Assembly (NCBI GenBank): GCA_013153915.1
Contig: JAADDL010000048.1
Location: 1-20,565, forward strand
Origin: Campylobacterota bacterium
GTDB taxonomy: Bacteria; Campylobacterota; Campylobacteria; Campylobacterales; JALSKU01
Direction: 5' to 3'
Length of the DNA: 20,565 bases
The position numbers were made by a program, and so were the translations under genes. The notes below the pieces were generated by a model. It searched no databases and was not told where the DNA came from. It saw nothing but the letters and a program-made list of their open reading frames with translations. Each line of letters starts with the position of its first letter. Position 1 is the first letter of the stretch. Positions 1-6,274 of the stretch are shown one piece after another.

Positions 1-104
1 GGAGCGTTTAAACCCGACAGATTGATACCAAGACCTACTACTATACCCAAGGCCATACCGATCAAGACCTTTACCGTTAAAGACATCGACTTCTTCTCAG
101 CCAC
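1..104 (-). CDS. Dicarboxylate/amino acid:cation symporter, N-terminus (cut by window edge)
   Basis: Only the first 34 codons are present; the gene continues beyond base 1. Translation from the GTG at 104 gives a short charged start (AEKKS), then a hydrophobic segment with the pattern LTVKVLIGMALGIVVGLGIN. This is how sodium/proton:dicarboxylate symporters of the DAACS (GltP/DctA) family begin, at the first membrane helix. The GTG start is chosen because AGGAGG lies five bases upstream; an ATG six codons further in has no such site. The protein would be an inner-membrane carrier for glutamate, aspartate or C4-dicarboxylates, but substrate cannot be read from this fragment. Family call is from the N-terminus only, so moderate confidence. 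Confidence 0.6.
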   Translation of the reverse strand, partial: MAEKKSMSLTVKVLIGMALGIVVGLGINLSGLNA

Positions 105-170
105 TATTTCCTCCTTCAAAATTTTTTATTTTTTGTTGTTTTATAACTTTAAATAACTTTACAAAAGATG

Positions 171-176
171 ATTATA
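171..176 (-). promoter_or_regulatory. Candidate -10 box for the symporter gene
   Basis: On the minus strand this is a perfect TATAAT preceded by GA. No good -35 hexamer is seen, as is usual for sigma-70 promoters of Campylobacterota. It would give a leader of about 60 bases containing a near-repeat (AAGTTATTT / AAAGTTATAAA). Confidence 0.45.
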
Positions 177-203
177 TCATATAGTAATGTAGAATTAAAT
201 TTA

Positions 204-255
204 TATAGCTATTTTTTATATAAAATTGTTTATATATTTTTTTAAATAAGCTATA
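204..255. repeat. Nested AT-rich inverted repeat
   Basis: Outer arms are TATAGCTATTT (204-214) and AAATAAGCTATA (244-255), complementary except for one extra A. Inner arms TATATAAA (217-224) and TTTATATA (229-236) match perfectly around the loop ATTG. A run of seven Ts lies between inner and outer right arms. The structure sits just upstream of the symporter promoter. It could be a cruciform, a protein-binding site or a folded RNA; the AT-only inner part could also arise by chance in such AT-rich sequence. Confidence 0.4.
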
Positions 256-287
256 GATAAGATTTGAAGAAGTTGTGGGTGAAGTTG

Positions 288-321
288 GCGGACAAAGGAA
301 GTAACCTTTGTCCGCTTATTT
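288..321 (+). terminator. Hairpin next to the yfdX stop, with the T-tract on the plus strand
   Basis: An 11-bp perfect stem, GCGGACAAAGG (288-298) and CCTTTGTCCGC (305-315), closes a six-base loop. It begins nine bases past the yfdX stop, so it probably ends or protects the yfdX transcript. The T-rich tail (TTATTT, 316-321), however, follows the stem only on the plus strand; on the minus strand the stem is followed by CAACTTCACCC. Its polarity therefore fits a plus-strand transcript better than yfdX. Confidence 0.6.
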
Positions 322-324
322 AGA

Positions 325-1323
325 TTAATATGCGTTAAGTCTTTGTTTTGTTACAAAGTTTACGATATCTTGATTTTCCTCTTTTACAGCACTTTGATGC
401 TCTTTTTTAGTTCCGTTATATACATTATTAGAGTCTAATTTTTGTCTTTCGTGTCTTGTTTTGCCAAGTAGAGATTTAAATTTAGCTTTGATATTTTCAT
501 ATAGTTTTTCAACATGATTCTCGCCTTTTATCTCTTTTTCGATTCCGTTTATCATCTTGGTTAAGTTTTTGTACTCTTGAGAATGAGCCGTAGTATATCC
601 GAGAAGTACGGCTTTTTCTAGCTCCACTTTTGCTTGGTCAAGCAATGCCAAAGCATCTTTTTTCCTCTTTTTATCAAGCTTTGAAGCTGCCTTTACAAGG
701 TCTTGTGCCGCCAATAATGGAATAGGTATGACGACTTGATCGCCTACTATAGTACTAAGTCCCAAAATCAACTCTTGCAACGCCTCTCTTGTTTTGCCTT
801 TTTCAAGCAATTTTGTAGCTATCTTTGTTGATTGAGGATATAAATCCATAGGAATATAGTGAGTTGTGATATCTATCTCATCTCTTAAAGGCACCAATGT
901 TTCTCTGGCAAATTGGACCTCATTTTTGTCCAACAAGCCTTTTGCTATATCGACTGCCGCTTTTATCTCTTTCGGTCCGCCTTGATATTGAAAAGCTACT
1001 ATTTCGTTCTCGATAGGTACAAGTCTTAAAGACGGATCGGCTTTTAAAGCTTTTTCAAAATATTTATTTGCCTCTTCAAGCGCTTTTTTTGCCGTTTTTA
1101 CATCATTTTTATGAAGCGCATCTATCGCTTTTAAAGTATCGTTTAAACCTTTTTGTATATCCATTGAAGCCATTTTCAACTTCTTATCTTGAAATTTAAC
1201 CTCATTTTTTACAAGCATCTTAGAGCTACTACCCTTTACTTGACTTGTTTTAGAATTTCCTGCGAACGATACGCTACACAAAAGAGAAGCCACTATGGCT
1301 GAAACAACTAAACCTTTTCTCAT
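325..1323 (-). CDS. yfdX: YfdX family periplasmic protein
   Basis: This 332-residue protein starts with a signal peptide (MRKG, hydrophobic residues 5-20, likely cut after SFA at 21), so it should be periplasmic. The body (about residues 50-262) is almost all helical and carries features of the YfdX family: a VPIE segment near 102-105, an IPMDLYP segment at 157-163, and PIPLLAAQDLV at 200-210 followed by a paired-helix repeat ending in LGY (241-243). E. coli YfdX is controlled by the EvgS/EvgA system and linked to acid and drug tolerance; its biochemical activity is not settled. E. coli YfdX is about 210 residues, so the charged tail from about 263 to 332 is extra. ATG 1323 has AAGGAG seven bases upstream. 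The gene stands alone, divergent from the sirtuin gene. Family assignment is from recognised pattern, not a search. Confidence 0.75.
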   Translation of the reverse strand: MRKGLVVSAIVASLLCSVSFAGNSKTSQVKGSSSKMLVKNEVKFQDKKLKMASMDIQKGLNDTLKAIDALHKNDVKTAKKALEEANKYFEKALKADPSLRLVPIENEIVAFQYQGGPKEIKAAVDIAKGLLDKNEVQFARETLVPLRDEIDITTHYIPMDLYPQSTKIATKLLEKGKTREALQELILGLSTIVGDQVVIPIPLLAAQDLVKAASKLDKKRKKDALALLDQAKVELEKAVLLGYTTAHSQEYKNLTKMINGIEKEIKGENHVEKLYENIKAKFKSLLGKTRHERQKLDSNNVYNGTKKEHQSAVKEENQDIVNFVTKQRLNAY

Positions 1324-1353
1324 CTCTTACTCCTTTTATTAAATATTTATGAA

Positions 1354-1359
1354 ATTATA
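1354..1359 (-). promoter_or_regulatory. yfdX -10 box
   Basis: Perfect TATAAT on the minus strand, 30 bases upstream of the yfdX start codon. No -35 hexamer is recognisable; instead a tandem decamer lies over that region (1371-1390), which suggests activator-dependent transcription. Confidence 0.5.
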
Positions 1360-1370
1360 TACTAATAAAA

Positions 1371-1390
1371 GTAAACAAATGTAAACAAAG
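1371..1390. repeat. Tandem decamer at the yfdX -35 region (candidate activator site)
   Basis: GTAAACAAAT (1371-1380) is followed directly by GTAAACAAAG (1381-1390), nine of ten bases identical and exactly one helical turn apart. The pair begins 12 bases upstream of the yfdX -10 box. Direct repeats with ten-base spacing over a -35 region are a common layout for response-regulator sites; which regulator would bind is unknown. Confidence 0.4.
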
Positions 1391-1395
1391 GTATA

Positions 1396-1414
1396 TTGAT
1401 AGTAGTAATATCAA
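1396..1414. repeat. Inverted repeat TTGATA-N7-TATCAA (candidate operator)
   Basis: Perfect six-base arms (1396-1401 and 1409-1414) around seven bases, midway between the yfdX and sirtuin promoters. Position suggests a regulatory site for one or both genes; short enough that chance is possible. Confidence 0.3.
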
Positions 1415-1469
1415 GTTATCTTAAAAAATAGAATAAAGTCTATTATTTTCAGTTTAATTTTATTTTTGA

Positions 1470-1475
1470 TATAAT
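1470..1475 (+). promoter_or_regulatory. Sirtuin gene -10 box
   Basis: Perfect TATAAT preceded by GA and a T-rich tract in place of a -35 box. Transcription would start near 1482, giving a leader of only about 11 bases that consists largely of the AAGGAG ribosome site (1482-1487). Confidence 0.5.
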
Positions 1476-1492
1476 TTTAAAAAGGAGTTTTG

Positions 1493-2221
1493 ATGGATAC
1501 ATTATACAAAGAGGCCGCAAAAGCGATAAAGGATTCTAAATACTGTGTAGCCTTCACGGGAGCCGGCATATCGGTCGAAAGCGGGATACCTACTTTTAGA
1601 GGGCCAACCGGACTTTGGAGCAAGTATGACCCAAAGATACTGGATATCGATTTTTTCATTAACAACCCCAAAGAGAGTTGGCACTATATAAAAGAGATAT
1701 TTTATGACTATATGGGCGATACCAAGCCTAACGACGCACATAAATTTTTGGCAAAACTTGAAGATATGGGGCAACTAAAAGGTATCGTTACCCAAAACAT
1801 CGACAATCTACATCAAGAGGCGGGAAGCAAAAACGTCGTAGAGTTTCATGGCACCGCCTCAAAGATGCTTTGTATGGGTTGCGGTGTCAAGTATGACTCA
1901 AAAGATATCTCTTTAAACAATATACCACCGTATTGCAAAAAGTGCGGAGGGTTATTAAAGCCCGATTTTGTCTTTTTTGGGGAACCGATACCTCCAAAAG
2001 CTCAACATAAAGCTATAGAGTTATGCACCAATGCCGATGTTTTAATAATCATAGGCACTACCGGAGAGATTATGCCGGCAAGCCAACTACCCTATATGGC
2101 AAAAAAGGCAAAAATCATAGAAATAAACATAGAAAAGTCAAACTACACCGAAACTATAACCGATATATTTTTACAAGACAAAGCGACCGTCGCTTGCAAT
2201 AAAATTTATAGTTTTTTATAA
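1493..2221 (+). CDS. cobB: NAD-dependent protein deacylase, Sir2 family (sirtuin)
   Basis: A 242-residue Sir2 protein that removes acyl groups from lysine side chains using NAD, giving nicotinamide and O-acyl-ADP-ribose. Visible motifs are the NAD-binding GAGISVESGIPTFRG (23-37), TQNIDNLH (100-107), the catalytic histidine in FHG (H119), and a zinc knuckle with C127/C130 and C148/C151. The usual GTS motif reads GTTGEIMPAS here. Length is that of a minimal bacterial or archaeal sirtuin with no extra domain. The Tyr-x-x-Arg pair of desuccinylating (SIRT5-like) sirtuins is not evident, so simple deacetylation is more likely, though acyl preference is inference. The start is ATG 1493, five bases after AAGGAG; the TTG three bases earlier is too close. 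It is a single-gene unit, divergent from yfdX and convergent with the Mla operon. The symbol cobB is by family analogy. Confidence 0.9.
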   Translation: MDTLYKEAAKAIKDSKYCVAFTGAGISVESGIPTFRGPTGLWSKYDPKILDIDFFINNPKESWHYIKEIFYDYMGDTKPNDAHKFLAKLEDMGQLKGIVTQNIDNLHQEAGSKNVVEFHGTASKMLCMGCGVKYDSKDISLNNIPPYCKKCGGLLKPDFVFFGEPIPPKAQHKAIELCTNADVLIIIGTTGEIMPASQLPYMAKKAKIIEINIEKSNYTETITDIFLQDKATVACNKIYSFL

Positions 2222-2240
2222 TATTTTTCATTTCGGTATT

Positions 2241-2846
2241 TCAGCGATTAGCCCTTTGCATACTATTTCTCATCCAAGAAAGAGTTTTTTCAATAATATC
2301 GTTTGTTGCGGAAGATAAAGATTTTACTCCTCCCGCGGCATCGTTTGACGGAGACTTCTTAAAAACCCTAAACTCTTTTTCAGCGATAATATTACTATCA
2401 CCGTCGACAATATAAAACAAAATATCGGCAACGGCATAAGAACTATTGTTATCAAAAACTTGGTCAAACTCTAAAATTTTACTATTAAGTGTATATTTTG
2501 GATTTAAATCATCCATCATATAGTAGACGTTTTTACATATTCCCGATTTTTTAACGCTTTGAAATAGTAATTTCGTAAGCATAAGATTTGGCGTTTCAAA
2601 CCACTTGCTAAAGTAGTATCTATTTTTTTCCAATCCTTTAACATATATAATATCTTTACTCATGATTTTATCGTCGCTATCCACAAACGAAATATTTATA
2701 CTATCGCATCCAACAGGTTTAGAAAAACTTTTAATTTTAATATCATCAGATTTTATTCGATATCTTTTTGTAGGAGGCAGCGGTTTTACCGCGCAACCGA
2801 CCGTCAAAAACAAAATCACCGTCAAAATAGATATTTTTTTTCTCAT
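2241..2846 (-). CDS. ABC-transport auxiliary lipoprotein, PqiC-like
   Basis: A 201-residue protein with a lipoprotein signal: MRKK, hydrophobic core, then LTVGC with the lipidated cysteine at 18. The residue after it is alanine, not aspartate, which fits outer-membrane sorting. The lipobox is slightly off consensus (T at -3). The rest fits the family of auxiliary lipoproteins found with MCE transporters (PqiC/DUF330-like): a predicted core near 35-195 that includes Y-rich strands and a C-terminal amphipathic helix. It is the last gene of the Mla-type operon and overlaps the MCE gene by four bases (ATGA), so translation is probably coupled. By analogy with PqiC it would form the outer-membrane docking point of the transporter. 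Family call rests on size, lipobox and gene position more than on diagnostic residues. Confidence 0.7.
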   Translation of the reverse strand: MRKKISILTVILFLTVGCAVKPLPPTKRYRIKSDDIKIKSFSKPVGCDSINISFVDSDDKIMSKDIIYVKGLEKNRYYFSKWFETPNLMLTKLLFQSVKKSGICKNVYYMMDDLNPKYTLNSKILEFDQVFDNNSSYAVADILFYIVDGDSNIIAEKEFRVFKKSPSNDAAGGVKSLSSATNDIIEKTLSWMRNSMQRANR

Positions 2847-3838
2847 TGTATCTTCTCTCCCGGTCCAAGTAGCGGACTCTCTTTTTTATATAGCAGATCA
2901 CTTGGAGATTTTTCCAACTCTTCTATGGTTTCTTGAGATGTTTTTAAAAGTATTCTTAATTCCCTAATAGCTTGGTTTATCTGAGAAATCGTCGGAGAAG
3001 AGATCTTTTTGAGATTATAATCTCCGCTTTTTACCTGCGTAATTATATCATTAATCAAAGCATTAGCCTTTTTGGATGCTTCGTTTATCTGTTTTACCAG
3101 ATTATTTATCTCCTCTTTCGTCACCTTTTTTATAGAATTTGTCATATCCGTAAAAGCATCCGAAGATGACGCAATCTTCAAAGAGGTATCGGAGAGATTT
3201 TTTGTCAATATATTTATATTTTCCTCTATCTCCACAAAATTTTTGATCGCTTTGGTGATTTCGGGGTTTGATTTTTTAATATTTTCCGTAATCTCCATAG
3301 TGTTTTCTATGGTTTTACTCATATTTTTTATATTTTGATCACTCAAAAGTTTATCTATCTTATCAAGAGCGATAGTCACCTTTGCCGTCATATCGGTCAA
3401 TGTCGTATCAAGCCTATTGTATAAAGAGGGTTTTTCCCTTATCACGGGTATATCCGAATCTTTCTTTTTAAGCGGAGGGGCGTCTTTACTGCCTCCGGCA
3501 AGCTCAATGTACGCCAATCCCGTCAAACCGAAATATTTTAACTCGGCATACATTCCCTCGGTAATCGGGGTACCCTTTTTTACCTGCAAAAGTATCTCTA
3601 TCTCTTTGATATTTTTTGGATTTATCCTTATTTTGCTAACGGTTCCGACATCTACGCCTTTATACTTCACGGAAGCGTTTACGCTCAAACCGGAAACAGA
3701 ATCTTTCGTATAGACTTTATAGTAGTCGTACTCGTCTTTAAAACCGTATTTGCCGAGCCAAAAAGCAAATAGTATCACCCCCGTGCTCAACAGCAATACA
3801 AAAATACCGACTATCGTATAATTTGCTTTACTTTCCAT
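2843..3838 (-). CDS. mlaD: MCE-domain phospholipid transport protein, MlaD type (long form)
   Basis: This 331-residue protein is anchored by one N-terminal membrane helix (about 8-29) and carries a single MCE domain (about 38-115, with SGLSVNASVKYKGVDVGTV and a FGLTGLAYIEL strand typical of MlaD). From about 140 to 310 it is almost entirely helical, with regularly spaced I/L heptads, and it ends in a proline-rich SPSDLLYKK...GPGE tail common to this subfamily. E. coli MlaD is about 180 residues, so the helical region is the major difference. MCE proteins form hexamers that bind lipid and pass it between the inner-membrane permease and the periplasm. The start ATG 3838 lies inside the end of mlaF (11-base overlap) behind AAGGAG; the stop overlaps the lipoprotein start. 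Confidence 0.85.
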   Translation of the reverse strand: MESKANYTIVGIFVLLLSTGVILFAFWLGKYGFKDEYDYYKVYTKDSVSGLSVNASVKYKGVDVGTVSKIRINPKNIKEIEILLQVKKGTPITEGMYAELKYFGLTGLAYIELAGGSKDAPPLKKKDSDIPVIREKPSLYNRLDTTLTDMTAKVTIALDKIDKLLSDQNIKNMSKTIENTMEITENIKKSNPEITKAIKNFVEIEENINILTKNLSDTSLKIASSSDAFTDMTNSIKKVTKEEINNLVKQINEASKKANALINDIITQVKSGDYNLKKISSPTISQINQAIRELRILLKTSQETIEELEKSPSDLLYKKESPLLGPGEKIQ

Positions 3839-4595
3839 ATCTCACTCTCCTTGTTTCTCCCCTATTTACGTTAAAAAACTTTTTTATATACTCGTTATCC
3901 GTATCCAAAACCTCATCAAGAGTACCTTCGGCTACCGCCTTTTTATTGCCCAAAAGCACAAACCTATCCATTATATTTTTTACGGTTTCCAAATCATGCG
4001 TAACTATAACGGCGGTAAATCCCAAAATATCTCTTAGATTAATCAACATATTATCAAAATCTCTTGAGCCTATGGGATCAAGTCCGCTTGTGGGCTCATC
4101 CAAAAAAAGTATCTTCGGATCCATTATCAAAGCCCTAGCCAAAGCCACTCTTTTTATCATACCTCCGCTTAATTCGCTAGGGTACATATCTAAAACATCG
4201 CTACCGAGCCCTACAAGCTCGATCTTCATCTCTATCATTTCGTCTCTTATCTTTTTAGACAGCTTTGTGTACTCTTTCAATAGCACATCAATATTTTCTC
4301 TAATATTTAAAGAAGAAAAAAGAGCGCCGCTTTGGAAAAGAACCCCCCAGTTATGTTTAAGATAAAGGGCATCTTTTTTATTAATACGCAAAATATCCTT
4401 TCCTAGCACCTTAATCTCCCCGCTATACGGGCGAAGCAACATAATCATCTCGTTCATAAGGGTCGATTTACCCGATCCGCTTCCCCCCAAGATACCGTAT
4501 ATCTCACCTTCATTTACCGTTAAGCTGACTCTATCATGCACAACTTTTTTACCGAATTTCGTCACTATATCTTTTAATTCTACTACTTTTTCCAT
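3828..4595 (-). CDS. mlaF: Phospholipid ABC transporter ATPase, MlaF type
   Basis: A 255-residue ABC ATPase that powers the MlaE permease at the inner membrane. Motifs: Walker A GGSGSGKST (37-45), signature LSGGMIKR, Walker B ILFLDEPTSGLDP and the switch histidine in VTHD. The LSGGMIKR wording is characteristic of the MlaF/TrigalactosyldiacylglycerolTGD3 branch. The start at ATG 4595 is preferred: it lies four bases after the mlaE stop and opens directly into the domain (MEKVVELKD). The open frame continues upstream to 4643, but those 16 residues would overlap mlaE and match nothing in the family. The gene sits second in the mlaE-mlaF-mlaD-lipoprotein operon. Confidence 0.92.
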   Translation of the reverse strand: MEKVVELKDIVTKFGKKVVHDRVSLTVNEGEIYGILGGSGSGKSTLMNEMIMLLRPYSGEIKVLGKDILRINKKDALYLKHNWGVLFQSGALFSSLNIRENIDVLLKEYTKLSKKIRDEMIEMKIELVGLGSDVLDMYPSELSGGMIKRVALARALIMDPKILFLDEPTSGLDPIGSRDFDNMLINLRDILGFTAVIVTHDLETVKNIMDRFVLLGNKKAVAEGTLDEVLDTDNEYIKKFFNVNRGETRRVRYGK

Positions 4596-4599
4596 CGCT

Positions 4600-5724
4600 T
4601 CAAATCCCAAGACTCGTAAATATAATAGAAAACAAAGCATCACACGCTATAACCAAAAATATAGAGTTTACTACGCTTATAGTAGTATATTTTCCTATAC
4701 TTTCGGTATTGCTTGAGACTTGAAAACCCCTAAAACATCCGATACTAGCTATCAAAACGGCAAAAAACGGACCCTTTGCCAAACCTATCCATAGATGTCT
4801 AAGAGGAAGAACGCTTTGAAGTCTTTTTAAAAACTCTACATACGATATTTCCACTTGATACTTAGCTACGACCATCCCTCCGAAAATACCGACCAAATCG
4901 GCAAAAAATATCAAAAGAGGCAACGCTATAACTAAAGCTATGATTCTTGGTAAGACCAAAAATTCAAAAAGATTGAACCCCATAGTTTTCATAGCGTCCA
5001 ACTCTCTTGTAATCTTTTGGGCTCCTATCTGAGCAGTATAACTAGAACCGCTTCTGCCCGCTACGACGATAGCGGTGATAAGGGGTGCCAACTCTCTTGT
5101 GACGGATATGCCTATCATATCTACGATAAAGATATTTGCTCCGAACTTTTGAAGTTGTACCGCACTTTGATACGCTATAACTACACCGACTAAAAACGAT
5201 GTTAAAGCTACTATAGGAATAGCGCTCACACCGGCATTTTCGATACCTTTTACGATAGCTTTCCATCTTATTTTGGAAGGATGTAGCAGGTATGCGGCAA
5301 ACGCCAAACTACACTCCCCTATAAAATCCACAAAAAGTAAAAAATCGGAAAAAAAACTTAAAAAATATTTTCCTATCTTTTGTACAAGATTTAACTCCCT
5401 TGTTTTGCTTTTAGCGTTTTTTACGGTTATATCGGCATCCGTCCTAAAAACAAGCTCTATAAGCTCTTTTTGCTTATCATCTTTATATTCGATAGATACA
5501 TTTGATTTGCCAAGCCTCTTAAGCAACTCGCTAAACAAAACCGCTCCGGAGGTATCTATGCTATCCACTCCTTCAAGATTCAAAACGATATCGTCAAAGG
5601 CTTGAATCTTTGACAAAACGGTATCAACCTCTTTTTGCAACTTCTCCGCAGTATTGATATCCCATCGTCCGTAACAATTTACGATAATTTTTTTATCTTT
5701 TTCTACCGTTTTAAAATATTTCAT
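4600..5724 (-). CDS. mlaE: STAS-MlaE fusion: phospholipid ABC transporter permease
   Basis: A 374-residue fusion. Residues 1 to about 100 are a STAS domain (VDSIDTSGAVLFSELL around 53-68), the job done by the separate protein MlaB in E. coli. From about 130 the MlaE permease follows, with five or so hydrophobic segments and the hallmark stretch GRSGSSYTAQIGAQKITRELDAMKTMG, which couples to the ATPase. The protein is in the inner membrane and forms the lipid path with MlaF and MlaD. The fused form is common in Campylobacterota. It is the first gene of the operon, and its ATG (5724) has no ribosome site but follows a TATAAT box by six bases, so the mRNA is probably leaderless. Confidence 0.9.
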   Translation of the reverse strand: MKYFKTVEKDKKIIVNCYGRWDINTAEKLQKEVDTVLSKIQAFDDIVLNLEGVDSIDTSGAVLFSELLKRLGKSNVSIEYKDDKQKELIELVFRTDADITVKNAKSKTRELNLVQKIGKYFLSFFSDFLLFVDFIGECSLAFAAYLLHPSKIRWKAIVKGIENAGVSAIPIVALTSFLVGVVIAYQSAVQLQKFGANIFIVDMIGISVTRELAPLITAIVVAGRSGSSYTAQIGAQKITRELDAMKTMGFNLFEFLVLPRIIALVIALPLLIFFADLVGIFGGMVVAKYQVEISYVEFLKRLQSVLPLRHLWIGLAKGPFFAVLIASIGCFRGFQVSSNTESIGKYTTISVVNSIFLVIACDALFSIIFTSLGI

Positions 5725-5730
5725 GCTTAT

Positions 5731-5736
5731 ATTATA
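5731..5736 (-). promoter_or_regulatory. mlaE -10 box, leaderless start
   Basis: Minus-strand GG-TATAAT-ATAAGC-ATG. The start codon begins seven bases after the -10 box, exactly where transcription should initiate, and no Shine-Dalgarno sequence precedes it. This makes a leaderless mRNA likely. Confidence 0.5.
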
Positions 5737-5766
5737 CCATACAGCGCCAAATAATGTAACTTTTGG

Positions 5767-5772
5767 TAAAAT
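5767..5772 (+). promoter_or_regulatory. moaC -10 box
   Basis: TAAAAT preceded by GG, 25 bases before the moaC ATG; no clear -35. It would drive the moaC-DUF493-helical protein unit, divergent from the mlaE promoter about 35 bases away. Confidence 0.35.
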
Positions 5773-5797
5773 ATATGAAAAAATTTTAGGAAAAAAG

Positions 5798-6274
5798 ATG
5801 AAACTTACGCATTTGGACGAAAACGACAGACCTAAAATGGTAGATGTTTCTCCTAAAGAGAATACATTTAGAGTGGCGGTAGCAAGCGGTACTATAAAAA
5901 TGTCAAAAGAAGCCTATGAGGCAATCGTACAAAATAAGACAAAAAAAGGCCCGGTTTTGCAAACGGCGGTTATCGCCTCCATTATGGGCGCAAAACAGAC
6001 AAGTTCTCTGATACCGATGTGTCATCCGCTGATGCTAACATCAATAAAGTGCGATATAGAACAGCTTGACGAACTGCCGGGCTTCAAACTAACGGTTAGT
6101 GCTAAGCTTGTCGGAAAAACTGGAGTTGAGATGGAAGCGTTAACAGGAGTTAGCGTGGGGTTATTGACTATTTACGATATGGCAAAAGCCATAGATAAAA
6201 GCATGGTTATAAGCGATATATTACTGGAGGAAAAAGATGGCGGGAAAAGCGGTCACTTCATCAGAAAAAAGTAA
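5798..6274 (+). CDS. moaC: Cyclic pyranopterin monophosphate synthase MoaC
   Basis: A 158-residue MoaC, the usual length. With MoaA it converts GTP to cyclic pyranopterin monophosphate, the first step of molybdenum cofactor synthesis; MoaC acts on the cyclic dihydro-GTP made by MoaA. Seen in the sequence: KGPVLQTAVIA (50-60) with K50, SLIPMCHPL (70-78) with H76, GVEMEALTGVSVGLLTIYDMAKA (109-131) with D127 and K130, and the closing GGKSG (148-152). These match the conserved active-site positions of E. coli MoaC. ATG 5798 follows AGGA by six bases; an upstream in-frame start would add 25 residues not found in the family. Its last 38 bases overlap the next gene. No other molybdenum cofactor gene is in the window. 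Confidence 0.95.
   Translation: MKLTHLDENDRPKMVDVSPKENTFRVAVASGTIKMSKEAYEAIVQNKTKKGPVLQTAVIASIMGAKQTSSLIPMCHPLMLTSIKCDIEQLDELPGFKLTVSAKLVGKTGVEMEALTGVSVGLLTIYDMAKAIDKSMVISDILLEEKDGGKSGHFIRKK

Noticed and set aside
1427..1444. Inverted repeat AATAGA-N6-TCTATT before the sirtuin gene
   Set aside because: Short AT-rich arms, easily expected by chance in this composition; no promoter element is tied to it.
2195..2240. Possible terminator between the sirtuin and lipoprotein genes
   Set aside because: Only a bulged, AT-only stem can be drawn; not strong enough to annotate.
3823..4365. Long plus-strand open frame across mlaF
   Set aside because: It is a serine/leucine-rich shadow of the ATPase gene, with no ribosome site or family character. 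The same applies to the other antisense frames inside mlaD, mlaE, nrdA, livG and the 404-residue gene.
4596..4643. Longer start for the MlaF ATPase
   Set aside because: The 16 extra residues overlap the mlaE coding end and match nothing in the family; ATG 4595 follows the mlaE stop by four bases.
5723..5797. Upstream extension of MoaC
   Set aside because: It begins with a non-ATG codon inside the mlaE promoter and adds 25 residues absent from MoaC; ATG 5798 has a ribosome site.
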